A stretch of DNA of 64,000 nt from Elusimicrobiota bacterium (GCA_029008615.1 JAQXJI010000006.1:124001-188000), one strand, 5' to 3'. Positions 51,994 through 61,414 are shown, counted from the stretch's first letter. Notes: a model not told the origin generated them from the sequence alone. Numbers and translations are program-made.

Positions 51994-52339
51994 TGGAGGC
52001 GGCGGGATTCGCACCCGCGTCCAAACATCCATACGGCACGGTTACTACAGGTTTAGCTTCGGCTTAAAAACGCGCCCGCATACCCGAAGCCGTTGCTTGC
52101 GCGCTTGTTTATTTTATCTTAGGAAGGGTTAGGCTAAACGAACCTTCCCTTCAGCATCCGGCTGATTTGACCGTTACGCTCCGCCCGCCGGCGAAGAAGA
52201 GCAAACGGGTTTAGGCGGTAGCCCAAACGTTGTTGTTGTAGTTGTTGCCAACTAATTGTTGTGGCCCTATTTTAACCGGCCTGGCCAACCGGTACCTGCA
52301 ACCGAACTTCAGAGATATCTGTCGAAACTGGTCGCCCCC
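51994..52339 (-). ncRNA. ssrA: Transfer-messenger RNA
   Basis: The 5' end GGGGGCGACCAGTTTCGACAG and the 3' end GGACGCGGGTGCGAATCCCGCCGCCTCCA form the tRNA-like half: a 7-bp acceptor stem with one G-U, a T-arm with GTGCGAATC, and discriminator A at 51994. CCA is not encoded (the next bases are CTT). The tag frame (52211-52249) reads GNNYNNNVWATA then TAA. tmRNA with SmpB rescues stalled ribosomes and tags the product for proteolysis. The tag end WATA differs from the usual ALAA. About 346 nt is a normal one-piece length. Confidence 0.93.
52211..52249 (-). other. tmRNA tag-peptide reading frame
   Basis: The frame is GGC-AAC-AAC-TAC-AAC-AAC-AAC-GTT-TGG-GCT-ACC-GCC-TAA, giving GNNYNNNVWATA. The resume codon is taken as GGC, but a neighbouring codon is possible. 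The frame is fixed by the TAA at the usual place and by the NNY stretch common in tags. Confidence 0.75.
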
Positions 52340-52431
52340 TAAAGCTGATTGTTTAACAAGGATAGCAAATTTATTTATTGATTTGCAATACGGGGCCTTT
52401 TAAACGGTGCTTTGCCTAAATTTTGCCCAAA

Positions 52432-52460
52432 TAAAAACCCCGCCAAACGGCGGGGAAAAA
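52432..52460 (-). terminator. Intrinsic terminator after terC
   Basis: CCCCGCC pairs with GGCGGGG (52438-52444 with 52449-52455). On the reverse strand it is followed by TTTTTAT, 1 nt after the terC stop region. Confidence 0.8.
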
Positions 52461-52461
52461 T

Positions 52462-53391
52462 TTAAAGCGAAGTTTTGTCCTTTTTCTTTTTATGCAGAAC
52501 GGAAGCCGTAATCGCCGCGGCAAGTATAAGCACTATAACAAGCAAAGAGCAAGCCGTCGGGAAGTGGTAAAAATGCGAAACTAACATTTTCGCCCCTACG
52601 AACACCAATACGGCCGCAATGCCGTATTTGAGATATTCGAATTTGCCGGCCATACCCGCCAACAAAAAGTATAAAGACCTAAGCCCTATAATCGCGAATA
52701 TGTTTGAAGTGTAAACTATAAACGTATCCTGCGTTATTGAAAGGACGGCCGGTATGGAATCTATGGCAAAAATCAAATCCGAAGTTTCAATAACCAATAC
52801 TGTGGCGAACAGAGGCGTCGCAAAGAATTTCCCCGCCTCTTTTATAAAGAAGTTTTCCCCATGGTAATCATCTTTTAACGGCATAATTTTTTTGAGGGCT
52901 TTAAGCGCCGGATTTTGGGACGGATCAAAGGAATCGTCGTCGTGCGTCATCATTTTTATTGCGGTGTATATCAGCAGCGCGCCGAAGATGTAAATCATAA
53001 AAGTAAATTTTGTTATCAGCTGCACGCCTATAAAGATGAAAAGGAATCTCATCAGCACTGCGCCCAATATGCCCCATATCAACACTTTTGGCTGATGTTC
53101 CGCCGGCACAGCAAAGTAGGAAAATATCATTATAAACACGAACATATTGTCTATGGAGAGGGAATATTCTATTACGTACCCCGTAAAAAACTCCAAAGCT
53201 TTTCCTTGGCCGAGCGTAAGCCAAACCGCTCCGCCGAAAAGCGCGGCCAGGCCTATCCAAGCGGCCACCATACAGGAGGCCTCTTTAATGCTTACTTTGC
53301 CGTGATGATGCTGCACCACGACGAGATCCACGAACAGGGCGGCGGCTATAACCGCCCAGAAAACTATCCACATAATCAAATGTACTGTCAT
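52462..53391 (-). CDS. TerC/Alx-family membrane protein
   Basis: This is a 310-residue integral membrane protein with about nine hydrophobic segments. The TerC hallmarks are EYSLSIDNMFVFIMIFSYF near residue 73 and VLVIETSDLIFAIDSIPAVLSITQD near 200; the paired acidic residues are conserved. The family is linked to metal (manganese) export and tellurite resistance. A His-rich HHHGK lies near residue 28. I chose ATG 53391: TATAAT ends 7 nt upstream, while an upstream in-frame start at 53448 would place that element inside the coding frame. No manganese riboswitch fits in the 88-bp gap to birA. Confidence 0.88.
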   Translation of the reverse strand: MTVHLIMWIVFWAVIAAALFVDLVVVQHHHGKVSIKEASCMVAAWIGLAALFGGAVWLTLGQGKALEFFTGYVIEYSLSIDNMFVFIMIFSYFAVPAEHQPKVLIWGILGAVLMRFLFIFIGVQLITKFTFMIYIFGALLIYTAIKMMTHDDDSFDPSQNPALKALKKIMPLKDDYHGENFFIKEAGKFFATPLFATVLVIETSDLIFAIDSIPAVLSITQDTFIVYTSNIFAIIGLRSLYFLLAGMAGKFEYLKYGIAAVLVFVGAKMLVSHFYHFPTACSLLVIVLILAAAITASVLHKKKKDKTSL

Positions 53392-53398
53392 ATATCGG

Positions 53399-53404
53399 AT
53401 TATA
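53399..53404 (-). promoter_or_regulatory. TATAAT -10, leaderless arrangement for terC
   Basis: The reverse strand reads TATAAT, then 7 nt, then ATG 53391. Confidence 0.45.
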
Positions 53405-53464
53405 TAATATAAGCGGCTTAGCTTGCCACGAGTGGCTTTGGTGTGCAAACCTTTCGCAATTTGA

Positions 53465-53470
53465 TAAAAT
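53465..53470 (+). promoter_or_regulatory. TAAAAT -10 element of the birA-oad operon
   Basis: TAAAAT ends 9 nt before ATG 53480, predicting a leader of at most a few nt. The same intergenic region has GCCAC-GA-GTGGC at 53425-53436, a possible operator shared with terC. Confidence 0.4.
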
Positions 53471-53479
53471 ATTTAAAAG

Positions 53480-54184
53480 ATGAATGTAATCTCTTTTGAC
53501 ATTATTCCGTCAACAAACGGGTATTGCGCGCGGAATATAAGTTCTTTGGCGCACGGTGATATAGTGACTGCGCGCCGGCAAAGCGCGGGCCGCGGCAGAA
53601 AAAGCCGCAAATGGTCTTCGGAAGAAGGCGGGCTTTATTTTTCGCTTGTGCTTAAAGAGGGTTTGTCCCTTTTAAAATCGCCCGGCACGCTTACTCAGCT
53701 TATGGCTTTGGCCGTGTGCAAGGCGGCCAGGCGGGCGGGGGCTGGGGCCTATATAAAATGGCCAAATGACGTTTTGGCGCAGGGCCGCAAATTCTGCGGT
53801 ATTTTAAGCGAAGCCGTATTTGACGGGCAAAACCTTAAAGCCGTAATTGTGGGCGTAGGAATAAATTTAAGCCAAAAGGAGCTTGACTCCGATAAACCCG
53901 CCGTAACTTTGGCTGAATTGGGCATAGAAGCGGACGCGGAAGATTTGCTAAAAGAGATTGTTGACAATTTTAACTTTAATTTTGAACTTTTAAAGCGAGA
54001 GGGTTTTGAGGCTTTAAGGGATTGTTATAAAGAAGCGTTTTTATATTTGGGCAAGCCTGTTACTCTGCGCGTTTTTGACGAAACGGTAGAGGGCATAGCC
54101 GAAGATATAGACGCCGAAGGCCGCCTTATTCTGCGTCAGGGGGAAAAACTGCGCGTGATAAATATAGGCGATATGGATTTTTAA
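53480..54184 (+). CDS. birA: Biotin-protein ligase, monofunctional
   Basis: This 234-residue enzyme activates biotin to biotinyl-AMP and attaches it to carrier lysines. GRGRKSRKWSSEEGGLYFSLVL near residue 37 is the biotin/ATP loop, and IKWPNDVL near 91 and KFCGIL follow. The C-terminal SH3-like part is present. It lacks the N-terminal winged-helix repressor domain, so it should not regulate biotin genes directly. It leads an operon with a biotin-dependent decarboxylase, its obvious client. AccB is another. Confidence 0.92.
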   Translation: MNVISFDIIPSTNGYCARNISSLAHGDIVTARRQSAGRGRKSRKWSSEEGGLYFSLVLKEGLSLLKSPGTLTQLMALAVCKAARRAGAGAYIKWPNDVLAQGRKFCGILSEAVFDGQNLKAVIVGVGINLSQKELDSDKPAVTLAELGIEADAEDLLKEIVDNFNFNFELLKREGFEALRDCYKEAFLYLGKPVTLRVFDETVEGIAEDIDAEGRLILRQGEKLRVINIGDMDF

Positions 54185-54204
54185 AGATTACAAGGAGAGT
54201 ATTT

Positions 54205-54441
54205 ATGGAAGGAAGCGTTTTTGCCAAAAGCGTAGAGCTTATGGTTGTAGGTATGGGAATGACTTTCTCATTCCTTATTATACTTGTGTGTATAATGAAA
54301 GTTTTGCAATTTGTGGTGGAAGGCTTTTTAAATAAAGTTTTTCCTCCGGCCCAACCGGCTGCGGCGGCGGTCACTGCCGTTTCTGACGACAAAATAAAAA
54401 TTGCCATAGCTTTGGCCGCGGCCAAAAGTATGGCGAAATAA
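54205..54441 (+). CDS. oadG: Decarboxylase gamma-subunit-like small membrane protein
   Basis: This 78-residue protein has one transmembrane helix near residues 10-33 (MVVGMGMTFSFLIILVCIMKV), then a Pro/Ala-rich linker and a short tail. This is the plan of the OadG subunit that holds the alpha and beta subunits of sodium-pumping decarboxylases together. Sequence similarity alone would be weak; the position before oadA and oadB makes the call. aaggag precedes the ATG. Confidence 0.8.
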   Translation: MEGSVFAKSVELMVVGMGMTFSFLIILVCIMKVLQFVVEGFLNKVFPPAQPAAAAVTAVSDDKIKIAIALAAAKSMAK

Positions 54442-54474
54442 AAGATTTAAAAACTAAAGGAGAGATTGTAAAGT

Positions 54475-56271
54475 ATGAAGAAAATCAAATTTATGATTAC
54501 CGCCTTCAGGGACGGTTTTCAATCGGTATACGGAGCCAGAGTCCTTTCCAAAGACTTTTTGCCCGCGGTGGAAGCCGCAAGAGAAGCCGGCATAAGGCAT
54601 ATTGAATCCGGCGGCGGGGCGACTTTCCAGTCCGCATTCTTTTATAACAACGAAAACGCTTATGACGTTATGGATGCTTTCCGCAAAGCGGCCGGCCCGG
54701 AAGCCAACCTTCAAACTTTAGCCCGCGGCGTAAACGTAGTCGGTTTGGACTCTCAACCCAGCGACGTTATCAAACTGCACGCGCAAACCTTTAAAAAACA
54801 CGGCGTTACCACGATCAGAAACTTTGACGCTTTAAACGACGTCAATAACCTTATTTACAGCGGCAAATGTATTAAAGAAGCCGGCCTTAAACACGAAGTT
54901 ACCGTAACGATGATGTCCTTGGCCCCCGGCTGGGATAAACACGGTAATGTCCACACCCCGGAATTTTACGCCAAGACCTTACAGAAAATTATAGATTCTG
55001 GCATTCCTTTTGACAGCGTCGCTTTTAAAGACGCTTCCGGCACTTCAACCCCCTCTACGGTAAGGGAAACCATCAAATTAGCCAAAAAGATTTTACCGCC
55101 CGAAGTTGAAGTCTGCTTCCACACCCACGAAACCGGCGGCAACGGCGCAACCTGCTGCCTGGCGGCTTTGGACGGCGGCGCGGACAGATTGGACCTTTCT
55201 ATGGCCCCCGTTTCCGGCGGCACCTGCCAGACAGATATCATCACGATGTGGCACGCTTTAAGAGGTTCCGACTATACCTTGGACATTGATATTGAAAAAA
55301 TCAAAAAGGTGGAAGACGTATTTAAGGATTGTATGAAAGACTACTTCCTTCCGCCCGAGGCTATGAAAGTTGAACCGACGATTCCTTTTTCTCCTTTGCC
55401 GGGCGGCGCTCTTACGGCCAATACCCAGATGTTAAGGGACAACGGCATTATGAACAAATATGACGAAATCTTCAACGCTATGGGCGAAGCCGTCAGAAAA
55501 GGCGGTTTCGGTACTTCCGTAACGCCGGTAAGCCAGTTTTACTTCCAGCAGGCTTTCAATAACGTAATGTTCGGCCCTTGGAAAAAATTTGCCGAAGGTT
55601 ACGGCAAAATGGTACTCGGTTATTTCGGCAAGACGCCGGAACCGGCTGATCCGGAAGTGGTAAAACTCGCCAGCGAACAGCTCGGCCTTGAACCCACGAA
55701 GAAAACCGTTCTTGAAATCAATGACGCCAACCCCAAGAAAGGCGTAGCCCCGGCCAAAGCTTTGCTTGAAGAAAACAAACTCCCGATAACGGACGAAAAT
55801 ATCTTCATCGCCGCGGCCTGCGGTCAGAAAGGTATTACCTTCCTTAAAGGCGAAGCCAAACTCGGTATCAGGAAAGTTGCCGCCAAGAAAGAAGGCTCAG
55901 CTTCCGCTTATACGGTAAGCGTCGGCGGCGAAAAATTCGCCGTAAAACTTGAAAACGGCAAAGCCATAGTCAACGGCACTTCCTATGACGTTGATATTAA
56001 AGAAGGCATTGACGCTTCGGCCCAAACGGAAGCCAAACCCGCCGCTGCTGCCTCAGGTGCGGGTGCGGAAATCAAAGCTCCTCTTCCGGGTGCGGTTATG
56101 AAACTTTCCTTCCAAGAAGGCGCGGCCGTTAAGAAAGGCCAAACCGTTTTGGTAATGGAAGCGATGAAAATGGAAACCGAAATCAAAGCCCCGGCGGACG
56201 GTAAAGTTTCCTATAAAGTAAAAACCGGCGACCAAGTGCAAACCGGCGCTTTATTGGCGGTTTTAGGTTAA
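54475..56271 (+). CDS. oadA: Biotin-dependent carboxyltransferase, oxaloacetate decarboxylase alpha-type
   Basis: This 598-residue protein has an N-terminal TIM-barrel carboxyltransferase (about 1-300). The metal and catalytic positions are retained (Asp in FRDGFQS, Lys in FKDASG near 184, HxH in FHTHETGG near 218). A middle domain and a C-terminal biotinyl domain with canonical [14 protein letters not shown] near residue 560 follow. The substrate-binding RDxHQS motif reads RDGFQS, a divergence from classic OadA. Together with oadG and oadB it should couple oxaloacetate (or a related acid) decarboxylation to sodium export. A pyruvate-carboxylase-like role is the alternative. Ala-rich linkers precede the biotin domain. 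Confidence 0.85.
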   Translation: MKKIKFMITAFRDGFQSVYGARVLSKDFLPAVEAAREAGIRHIESGGGATFQSAFFYNNENAYDVMDAFRKAAGPEANLQTLARGVNVVGLDSQPSDVIKLHAQTFKKHGVTTIRNFDALNDVNNLIYSGKCIKEAGLKHEVTVTMMSLAPGWDKHGNVHTPEFYAKTLQKIIDSGIPFDSVAFKDASGTSTPSTVRETIKLAKKILPPEVEVCFHTHETGGNGATCCLAALDGGADRLDLSMAPVSGGTCQTDIITMWHALRGSDYTLDIDIEKIKKVEDVFKDCMKDYFLPPEAMKVEPTIPFSPLPGGALTANTQMLRDNGIMNKYDEIFNAMGEAVRKGGFGTSVTPVSQFYFQQAFNNVMFGPWKKFAEGYGKMVLGYFGKTPEPADPEVVKLASEQLGLEPTKKTVLEINDANPKKGVAPAKALLEENKLPITDENIFIAAACGQKGITFLKGEAKLGIRKVAAKKEGSASAYTVSVGGEKFAVKLENGKAIVNGTSYDVDIKEGIDASAQTEAKPAAAASGAGAEIKAPLPGAVMKLSFQEGAAVKKGQTVLVMEAMKMETEIKAPADGKVSYKVKTGDQVQTGALLAVLG

Positions 56272-56281
56272 GGAGAAAACA

Positions 56282-57475
56282 ATGGCAGATATAATACAGT
56301 CTTTCTCCAATTTATGGCTGACGACCGGGCTTTACAATATAACCACGGGCCAATGCTTGATGATTCTTATTTGTTTGTTCATCCTTTGGCTCGGTATCGT
56401 AAAGCAGTTTGAGCCTTTGCTCTTGATTCCTATCGGTTTCGGCGGACTTCTTTCCAATATCCCGGTAGCCGGGATAGCGGCTTTATCCGTCAGCACGGTT
56501 GACCCCAGCGGTGTTGTAAGCACCGCTTTCGGCGGCTTCTTGGGCCAGGTCTATGGATTTGGTATAGAGTCGGGCCTTTTCCCGCTGTTGATATTTATGG
56601 GCGTAGGCGCTATGACGGACTTCGGCCCGCTTATAGCCAACCCCAGAACGGCTTTGCTCGGTGCGGCCGCCCAGTTTGGTATATTCTTTACCGTATTCGG
56701 CGCATTGATGCTCGGCAACTTTATACCTGATTTGACCTTCTCCGTAAAAGAGGCGGCCTCAATCGGTATTATCGGTGGTGCGGACGGCCCTACGGCCATA
56801 TTCCTTACGTCTAAGCTTGCTCCCGAACTTTTGGGTGCGATAGCCGTAGCGGCATATTCTTATATGGCTTTGGTTCCTATAATCCAGCCCCCGATAATGA
56901 AGCTTCTTACCACGGAAAAGGAAAGAAAAATCGAAATGAAGCAGCTTCGCCACGTTTCCAAGAGGGAAAAAATCCTTTTTCCGTTGGTGGTGCTTTTGCT
57001 CTGCGTACTTTTGATCCCGGACGCCACTCCGCTTATCGGTATGCTTATGTTCGGCAACCTGATTAAAGAATGCGGCGTAGCCGACAGGCTCAGCAAAACC
57101 GCCCAGAACGAACTTATCAACATAGTTACGATTTTGCTCGGTTTGGCCGTAGGTTCCAAGCTCGCTTCGGAAAAGTTCTTGCAGTTTAAGACCATAGCCA
57201 TCGTTATTTTGGGTTTGGCGGCTTTCTGCGTAGGTACGGCTTCGGGCGTAATTTTGGCTAAGATTATGAATATCTTTTCCAAAAACAAAATCAACCCGCT
57301 TATCGGTTCCGCGGGCGTTTCCGCAGTTCCTATGGCGGCGCGCGTATCCAATAAAGTCGGTCAGGAATACAATCCCAGCAACTTCCTGCTGATGCACGCT
57401 ATGGGCCCGAACGTGGCCGGCGTAATCGGTTCGGCGGTTGTGGCCGGTATTTTACTGGCGATGTTGGGAAAATAA
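56282..57475 (+). CDS. oadB: Sodium-transporting decarboxylase beta subunit (OadB/GcdB family)
   Basis: This 397-residue membrane protein has about ten hydrophobic segments. It decarboxylates carboxybiotin and exports sodium. Family signatures are [44 protein letters not shown] (about 160-205, the sodium-site region) and [41 protein letters not shown] at the C-terminal end. The length is normal. It is the last gene of the birA-oadGAB operon, followed by a strong terminator. The same family serves oxaloacetate, glutaconyl-CoA and methylmalonyl-CoA pumps. Confidence 0.93.
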   Translation: MADIIQSFSNLWLTTGLYNITTGQCLMILICLFILWLGIVKQFEPLLLIPIGFGGLLSNIPVAGIAALSVSTVDPSGVVSTAFGGFLGQVYGFGIESGLFPLLIFMGVGAMTDFGPLIANPRTALLGAAAQFGIFFTVFGALMLGNFIPDLTFSVKEAASIGIIGGADGPTAIFLTSKLAPELLGAIAVAAYSYMALVPIIQPPIMKLLTTEKERKIEMKQLRHVSKREKILFPLVVLLLCVLLIPDATPLIGMLMFGNLIKECGVADRLSKTAQNELINIVTILLGLAVGSKLASEKFLQFKTIAIVILGLAAFCVGTASGVILAKIMNIFSKNKINPLIGSAGVSAVPMAARVSNKVGQEYNPSNFLLMHAMGPNVAGVIGSAVVAGILLAMLGK

Positions 57476-57489
57476 CCGCTAAGTTTTTA

Positions 57490-57525
57490 AAAGCCCCGGG
57501 GACGAAAGTTCCCGGGGCTTTTTGT
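57490..57525 (+). terminator. Intrinsic terminator after oadB
   Basis: AAGCCCCGGG pairs with CCCGGGGCTT (57491-57500 with 57511-57520), followed by ttttgttt. Confidence 0.9.
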
Positions 57526-57594
57526 TTGCGGAGAGTATCCGCCAAACAGCCTGGGGAAAGGGGGATTTTAATATTAAATTATCTCTAAAAATGC

Positions 57595-57600
57595 TATGAT
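57595..57600 (+). promoter_or_regulatory. Extended -10 of thrC
   Basis: TGCTATGAT (extended -10) ends 9 nt before ATG 57610. There is no SD, so the mRNA is probably leaderless or nearly so. Confidence 0.45.
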
Positions 57601-57609
57601 TTTATAAAT

Positions 57610-58851
57610 ATGAAAAAGATTTTAAACTTGCAGTGCGTCAACTGCGGAAAAGAATATAAAACAAGGGATTCGGACTATGTTTGCAATTCCTGCGGCGGCA
57701 CGCTGGAAGTTAATTATGATTATAAATTGATCAAAAAGCGTTTGGATTATGACGTTTTGGAAAGCAATACTTCCTACAATATGTGGCGTTATATAGATTT
57801 GCTTCCGATAGACGATCATGACGATATCCCGCCCGTACAGCTTGGCTGGACGCCGCTTTACAAAGCCGATGAATTGGCTGAAAGATTGGGGATATCACAG
57901 CTTTTTATCAAGGACGAAGGGCGCAATCCGACGGGTTCCATAAAGGATAGGGGCAGCGCGGTTGCCGTCGCCAGAGCTTTGGAAGTGGGCGCGAAAGTCA
58001 TTACGGACGCTTCCAGCGGAAACGCGAGCGATTCTTTGGCTTGCCTTACGTCCAACTTGAAAATCAAAACGGTAATATTTTCCCCCAAGAATACGCCCGA
58101 ACCCAAGCTTGTTCAGCTTTATGTTTACGGCGCGGACGTAATAAGGGTTGACGGGGATTATGACGAAGCTTTTGAACTTTGTCGTTCCGCCAGCGAGAAA
58201 TTCGGTTGGTATAACCGCGCGGCGGGTTATAATCCTTACGCCAGGGAAGGCAAAAAAACCTGCGCTTTTGAAATTTGCGAGCAGCTTCAATGGGAAGCCC
58301 CGGATAAAGTTATCGTCGCCGCCGGCGACGGAACAATAGTCTGCGGAATGTGGAGGGGCTTTAAAGATTTCAATAAATTAGGCATCATAGAGAAGATGCC
58401 GCAAATGATAGCGGTTCAGGCGGAAGGCAGCGCGGCAATTACAAACGCTTGGAAGAACGGTGCAGAACTTTCTTCCGTGCAGGCCAATACGGTGGCCGAC
58501 AGTATTTCCGTAAATTATCCGCGCGACGGTTATTTGGCATTGCAGGCTCTTAAAGAATCCAACGGTATGGCTATAACGGTAAGCGACGCGGAGATACTTT
58601 CAGCCATTCCGGAACTTGCCAGGGAATCGGGCGTTTTTGCCGAGCCCGGCGGCGCGGCTACATACGCGGGGCTTAAAAAGCTTGTCGCGCAGGGAGTGAT
58701 ACAGAAAGACGAGTCCGTAGCGATAGTGGTCGGCGGAAACGGACTTAAGGATATAAGCGCGGCGGCGAAATCGATAGAGATTTCTCACGGTTTCGTAAAG
58801 CCGTCTTTGGAAGAAATAATTAAACTTGGGATTTTAAAACCGGGAGATTAA
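57610..58851 (+). CDS. thrC: Threonine synthase
   Basis: This 413-residue PLP enzyme converts O-phosphohomoserine to threonine. The N-terminus holds a zinc-ribbon (CVNCGKEY, CNSCGG), then the PLP lysine in NPTGSIKDRGSAVA near residue 112. SSGNASDSLA and the glycine-rich GDGTIVCGMWRGF and VGGNGLKD segments follow. This is the class with an N-terminal zinc ribbon, common outside enterobacteria. It is followed after 12 nt by the DUF4912 gene, so it is co-transcribed with glycogen genes without an obvious metabolic link. Confidence 0.92.
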   Translation: MKKILNLQCVNCGKEYKTRDSDYVCNSCGGTLEVNYDYKLIKKRLDYDVLESNTSYNMWRYIDLLPIDDHDDIPPVQLGWTPLYKADELAERLGISQLFIKDEGRNPTGSIKDRGSAVAVARALEVGAKVITDASSGNASDSLACLTSNLKIKTVIFSPKNTPEPKLVQLYVYGADVIRVDGDYDEAFELCRSASEKFGWYNRAAGYNPYAREGKKTCAFEICEQLQWEAPDKVIVAAGDGTIVCGMWRGFKDFNKLGIIEKMPQMIAVQAEGSAAITNAWKNGAELSSVQANTVADSISVNYPRDGYLALQALKESNGMAITVSDAEILSAIPELARESGVFAEPGGAATYAGLKKLVAQGVIQKDESVAIVVGGNGLKDISAAAKSIEISHGFVKPSLEEIIKLGILKPGD

Positions 58852-58863
58852 GGGGAGATTGAT

Positions 58864-59766
58864 ATGGAAGAGAAACTTTCGTCGACAGCGGCGATAAAAA
58901 TAGAACAAAATTCGGTCAAAGAAGCACAATACGATTTGCCTCAGAGCTATGGTAAAACGGAATCGTTCCTTTTGCCCAAAGACCCTAACTGGATGTTCCT
59001 TTTTTGGGATATCGTAAAAGAAACTTATGAATATATTATGGGTGAAAGAGGCCGCGATATTTTTGACAAATCAAGAAGCGTAATCCGCGTTTACGATATT
59101 ACAGGCGTAGCGGGTTTTAACGGTTTAAACTCAAATTCTTATTTTGATATTCCGATAGTTCTTGACGCCAGAAGTTGGTACATCAATGTACCCATAGGCG
59201 TAAGGAAATATATTTGCGACGTCGGCATTATTACGCCGGAAGGGGAATTTGTACTTTTAACGCGCAGCAACAGCACCACGACTCCCCCGGGCAAAATGTC
59301 CGACGTTGTCGACGATAAATGGATGATGGTTGAAGGCGAATATGAAAAGCTGGTAAAAATGTCCGGCGTTGAAATGTTCGGTTCTTTAAGCGGCGCGAGT
59401 GAGAAGCTTCAAAATATTCTCCAACAGCGTTGGAAGATGTTCGGCATAGACGTAAATTCTTTGCCGAGTTCAAATACATCTTCTTGGGGTTCGGCCCATT
59501 TGGCCGTACCCGCGCCCGAAGCCGAAACGGACGAAGATATTTGGCTTAAAGCCGACTGCGAGCTTATCGTCTACGGGCAGGCCAGCAAAAACGCCAAAGT
59601 TTTGATAGACGGCAAGGAAATACAACTCGGCCCGGACGGCACATTCTCTTTAAGGTATTCTTTGCAGGACGGACAAGTCGTCATACCGATAAAGGCGCAT
59701 CATCATACCAAAACCGAAAAACAAAGAGCGATTACCATTAAAGCCGAAAGACAAAAGGAGGCCTAA
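58864..59766 (+). CDS. DUF4912-domain protein
   Basis: This 300-residue protein has the DUF4912 core at about residues 30-140 (LLPKDPNWMFLFWDI, VIRVYDITG, WYINVPIGVRKYICDVGIITPEGEFVLLTRSN). A Ser-rich linker and a second beta-rich domain follow near 215-300 (CELIVYGQASKNAKVLIDGKEIQLGPDGTFSLRYSL) that looks carbohydrate-binding or immunoglobulin-like. DUF4912 genes often sit next to GH57 enzymes, as here (2 nt gap), so a glycogen-related scaffold or targeting role is likely. The biochemical function is unproven. Confidence 0.85.
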   Translation: MEEKLSSTAAIKIEQNSVKEAQYDLPQSYGKTESFLLPKDPNWMFLFWDIVKETYEYIMGERGRDIFDKSRSVIRVYDITGVAGFNGLNSNSYFDIPIVLDARSWYINVPIGVRKYICDVGIITPEGEFVLLTRSNSTTTPPGKMSDVVDDKWMMVEGEYEKLVKMSGVEMFGSLSGASEKLQNILQQRWKMFGIDVNSLPSSNTSSWGSAHLAVPAPEAETDEDIWLKADCELIVYGQASKNAKVLIDGKEIQLGPDGTFSLRYSLQDGQVVIPIKAHHHTKTEKQRAITIKAERQKEA

Positions 59767-59768
59767 TA

Positions 59769-61397
59769 ATGCAGCAGGAAAAAGGATATCTTTCTTTAGT
59801 TTTACACGCCCATTTGCCCTTCATCAGGCACCCGGAATACCCGGACTTTTTGGAAGAAGACTGGTTCTATGAAGCTATGGTTGAAACTTATCTCCCGCTT
59901 TTGGACGTTTACGAAAGGCTTACCGCCGAGGGAGTTGATTTTAGAATTACAATGTCCTTAACGCCGCCTTTGTGCGCGATGATGTCGGACGAGCTTCTTA
60001 TCAGCCGCTTCAGACATTATTTAAACCAACGCATAGAACTTTCCGAAAAGGAACTCGGCCGCACGGCCAATACGGAATTTGCTTACGTAGCGCAGATGTA
60101 TAATCAAAAATTCAAACGTTACAGAGAACTGTTTGAAGATTATTATCACGGTCAAATTTTGCAGGGCTTTAAAAAATTTCAGGATATGGGCAAGTTGGAA
60201 ATCATCACTTGCTGCGCCACGCACGGCTATTTGCCTTTGCAGGTGCACAGAGAAAGCGTCCGCGCCCAAATCAAAATCGCGGCGGAAGATTACAGAAAAA
60301 GATTTGACAGAAACCCGCGCGGCATTTGGCTTGCCGAATGCGCTTATAATCCGGGCGACGACATATTCCTTAAAGAACAGGGAATAAGATTTTTCTTTAT
60401 GGAATCGCACGGCGTTATGCACGGCACTCCAAGGCCGAAATACGGCATTTACGCGCCGGTTTATACGCCAAACGGCGTAGCGGCTTTCTCCAGAGATATG
60501 GAATCCGCCCAGCAGGTTTGGAGCGCCGAAAGCGGTTATCCGGGCGATCCCAACTACCGCGAATTTTACCGCGATTTGGGTTATGATTTGGATTACGACT
60601 ATATTAAGCCTTATCTCCATTCCGACGGCGTAAGGCGTAATATCGGTATGAAGTACCATAAAATAACCGGCAAAGTTTCTTTAAACAGGAAGCAGCCTTA
60701 TTATCCAAGCGACGCAAGGGAAGTCGCCGCCACTCACGCCGGCAACTTTATGTTCAACCGCCAAAAACAGCTTGAATATCTTTCTTCCGTAATTACGGAC
60801 AGGAAGCCTTTAATAGTTTCTATGTACGACGCCGAACTTTACGGCCATTGGTGGTATGAAGGTATAGATTTCCTCTATTTCCTGTTTAAGAAAATCCATT
60901 ACGACCAAAAAGACATTAAACTGATAACGCCGCTTGAATATCTGGAAAAGTACCCGGTCAATCAGGTGGTTCAGCCGTCAATGTCTTCTTGGGGAGATAA
61001 AGGATATCACGACGTTTGGCTTAACAGCGGCAATGATTGGATTTACAGACACCTTATCAAAGCCGCAGAGCGTATGGTTGAGCTTGCAAACCGCTTCCCC
61101 AACGCGGACGGTGTTTTGAGAAGGGCTTTAAACCAAGCCGCGCGCGAATTGGTTTTAATGCAGTCTTCCGACTGGGCCTTTTTAATGACGGTCGGTACCG
61201 CGAAGGAATATTCAACCAAACGCACCAAAGACCACGTTAAGCGTTTTATAGCGATATACGATATGATTATGGGTAACCGTATAGACGAGGGCTTTATCTG
61301 GGATTTGGAGCAGAAGGATAATATCTTCCCGGATATAGATTACCGTTCTTACGCTTCAAGCGACGCTCAGGCCGTTGAAAGCGCAAAAGCGGCTTAA
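59769..61397 (+). CDS. GH57 1,4-alpha-glucan branching enzyme
   Basis: This 542-residue glycoside hydrolase family 57 protein starts with LVLHAHLPFIRHPEYPDFLEEDWFYEA (motif 1). The nucleophile Glu is in GIWLAECAY near residue 185 and the acid Asp in MYDAELYGHWW near 352. The C-terminal helical domain is present. It matches TK1436-type branching enzymes that introduce alpha-1,6 branches into glycogen. It is the partner of the DUF4912 gene. An amylase or 4-alpha-glucanotransferase in the same family is the alternative. Confidence 0.9.
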   Translation: MQQEKGYLSLVLHAHLPFIRHPEYPDFLEEDWFYEAMVETYLPLLDVYERLTAEGVDFRITMSLTPPLCAMMSDELLISRFRHYLNQRIELSEKELGRTANTEFAYVAQMYNQKFKRYRELFEDYYHGQILQGFKKFQDMGKLEIITCCATHGYLPLQVHRESVRAQIKIAAEDYRKRFDRNPRGIWLAECAYNPGDDIFLKEQGIRFFFMESHGVMHGTPRPKYGIYAPVYTPNGVAAFSRDMESAQQVWSAESGYPGDPNYREFYRDLGYDLDYDYIKPYLHSDGVRRNIGMKYHKITGKVSLNRKQPYYPSDAREVAATHAGNFMFNRQKQLEYLSSVITDRKPLIVSMYDAELYGHWWYEGIDFLYFLFKKIHYDQKDIKLITPLEYLEKYPVNQVVQPSMSSWGDKGYHDVWLNSGNDWIYRHLIKAAERMVELANRFPNADGVLRRALNQAARELVLMQSSDWAFLMTVGTAKEYSTKRTKDHVKRFIAIYDMIMGNRIDEGFIWDLEQKDNIFPDIDYRSYASSDAQAVESAKAA

Positions 61398-61414
61398 TAA
61401 TTGTTTTAACGCAT

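Noticed and set aside
51900..52028. N-terminal extension of the phosphohexomutase into the tmRNA gene
   Set aside because: The ATG at 51899 has an SD and gives the conserved start. The extension translates the tmRNA 3' end.
53392..53479. yybP-ykoY manganese riboswitch in front of terC
   Set aside because: The gap to birA is 88 bp and the predicted -10 lies 7 nt before the start codon, leaving no room for the structured leader.
56759..57397. 212-codon frame antisense to oadB
   Set aside because: It is a mirror of codon bias in a membrane-protein gene. The composition is odd (rich in His, Arg and Tyr) and no SD is present.
60021..60659. 212-codon frame antisense to the GH57 gene
   Set aside because: The sense strand carries catalytic motifs of a known family. 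The antisense frame lacks a start context.
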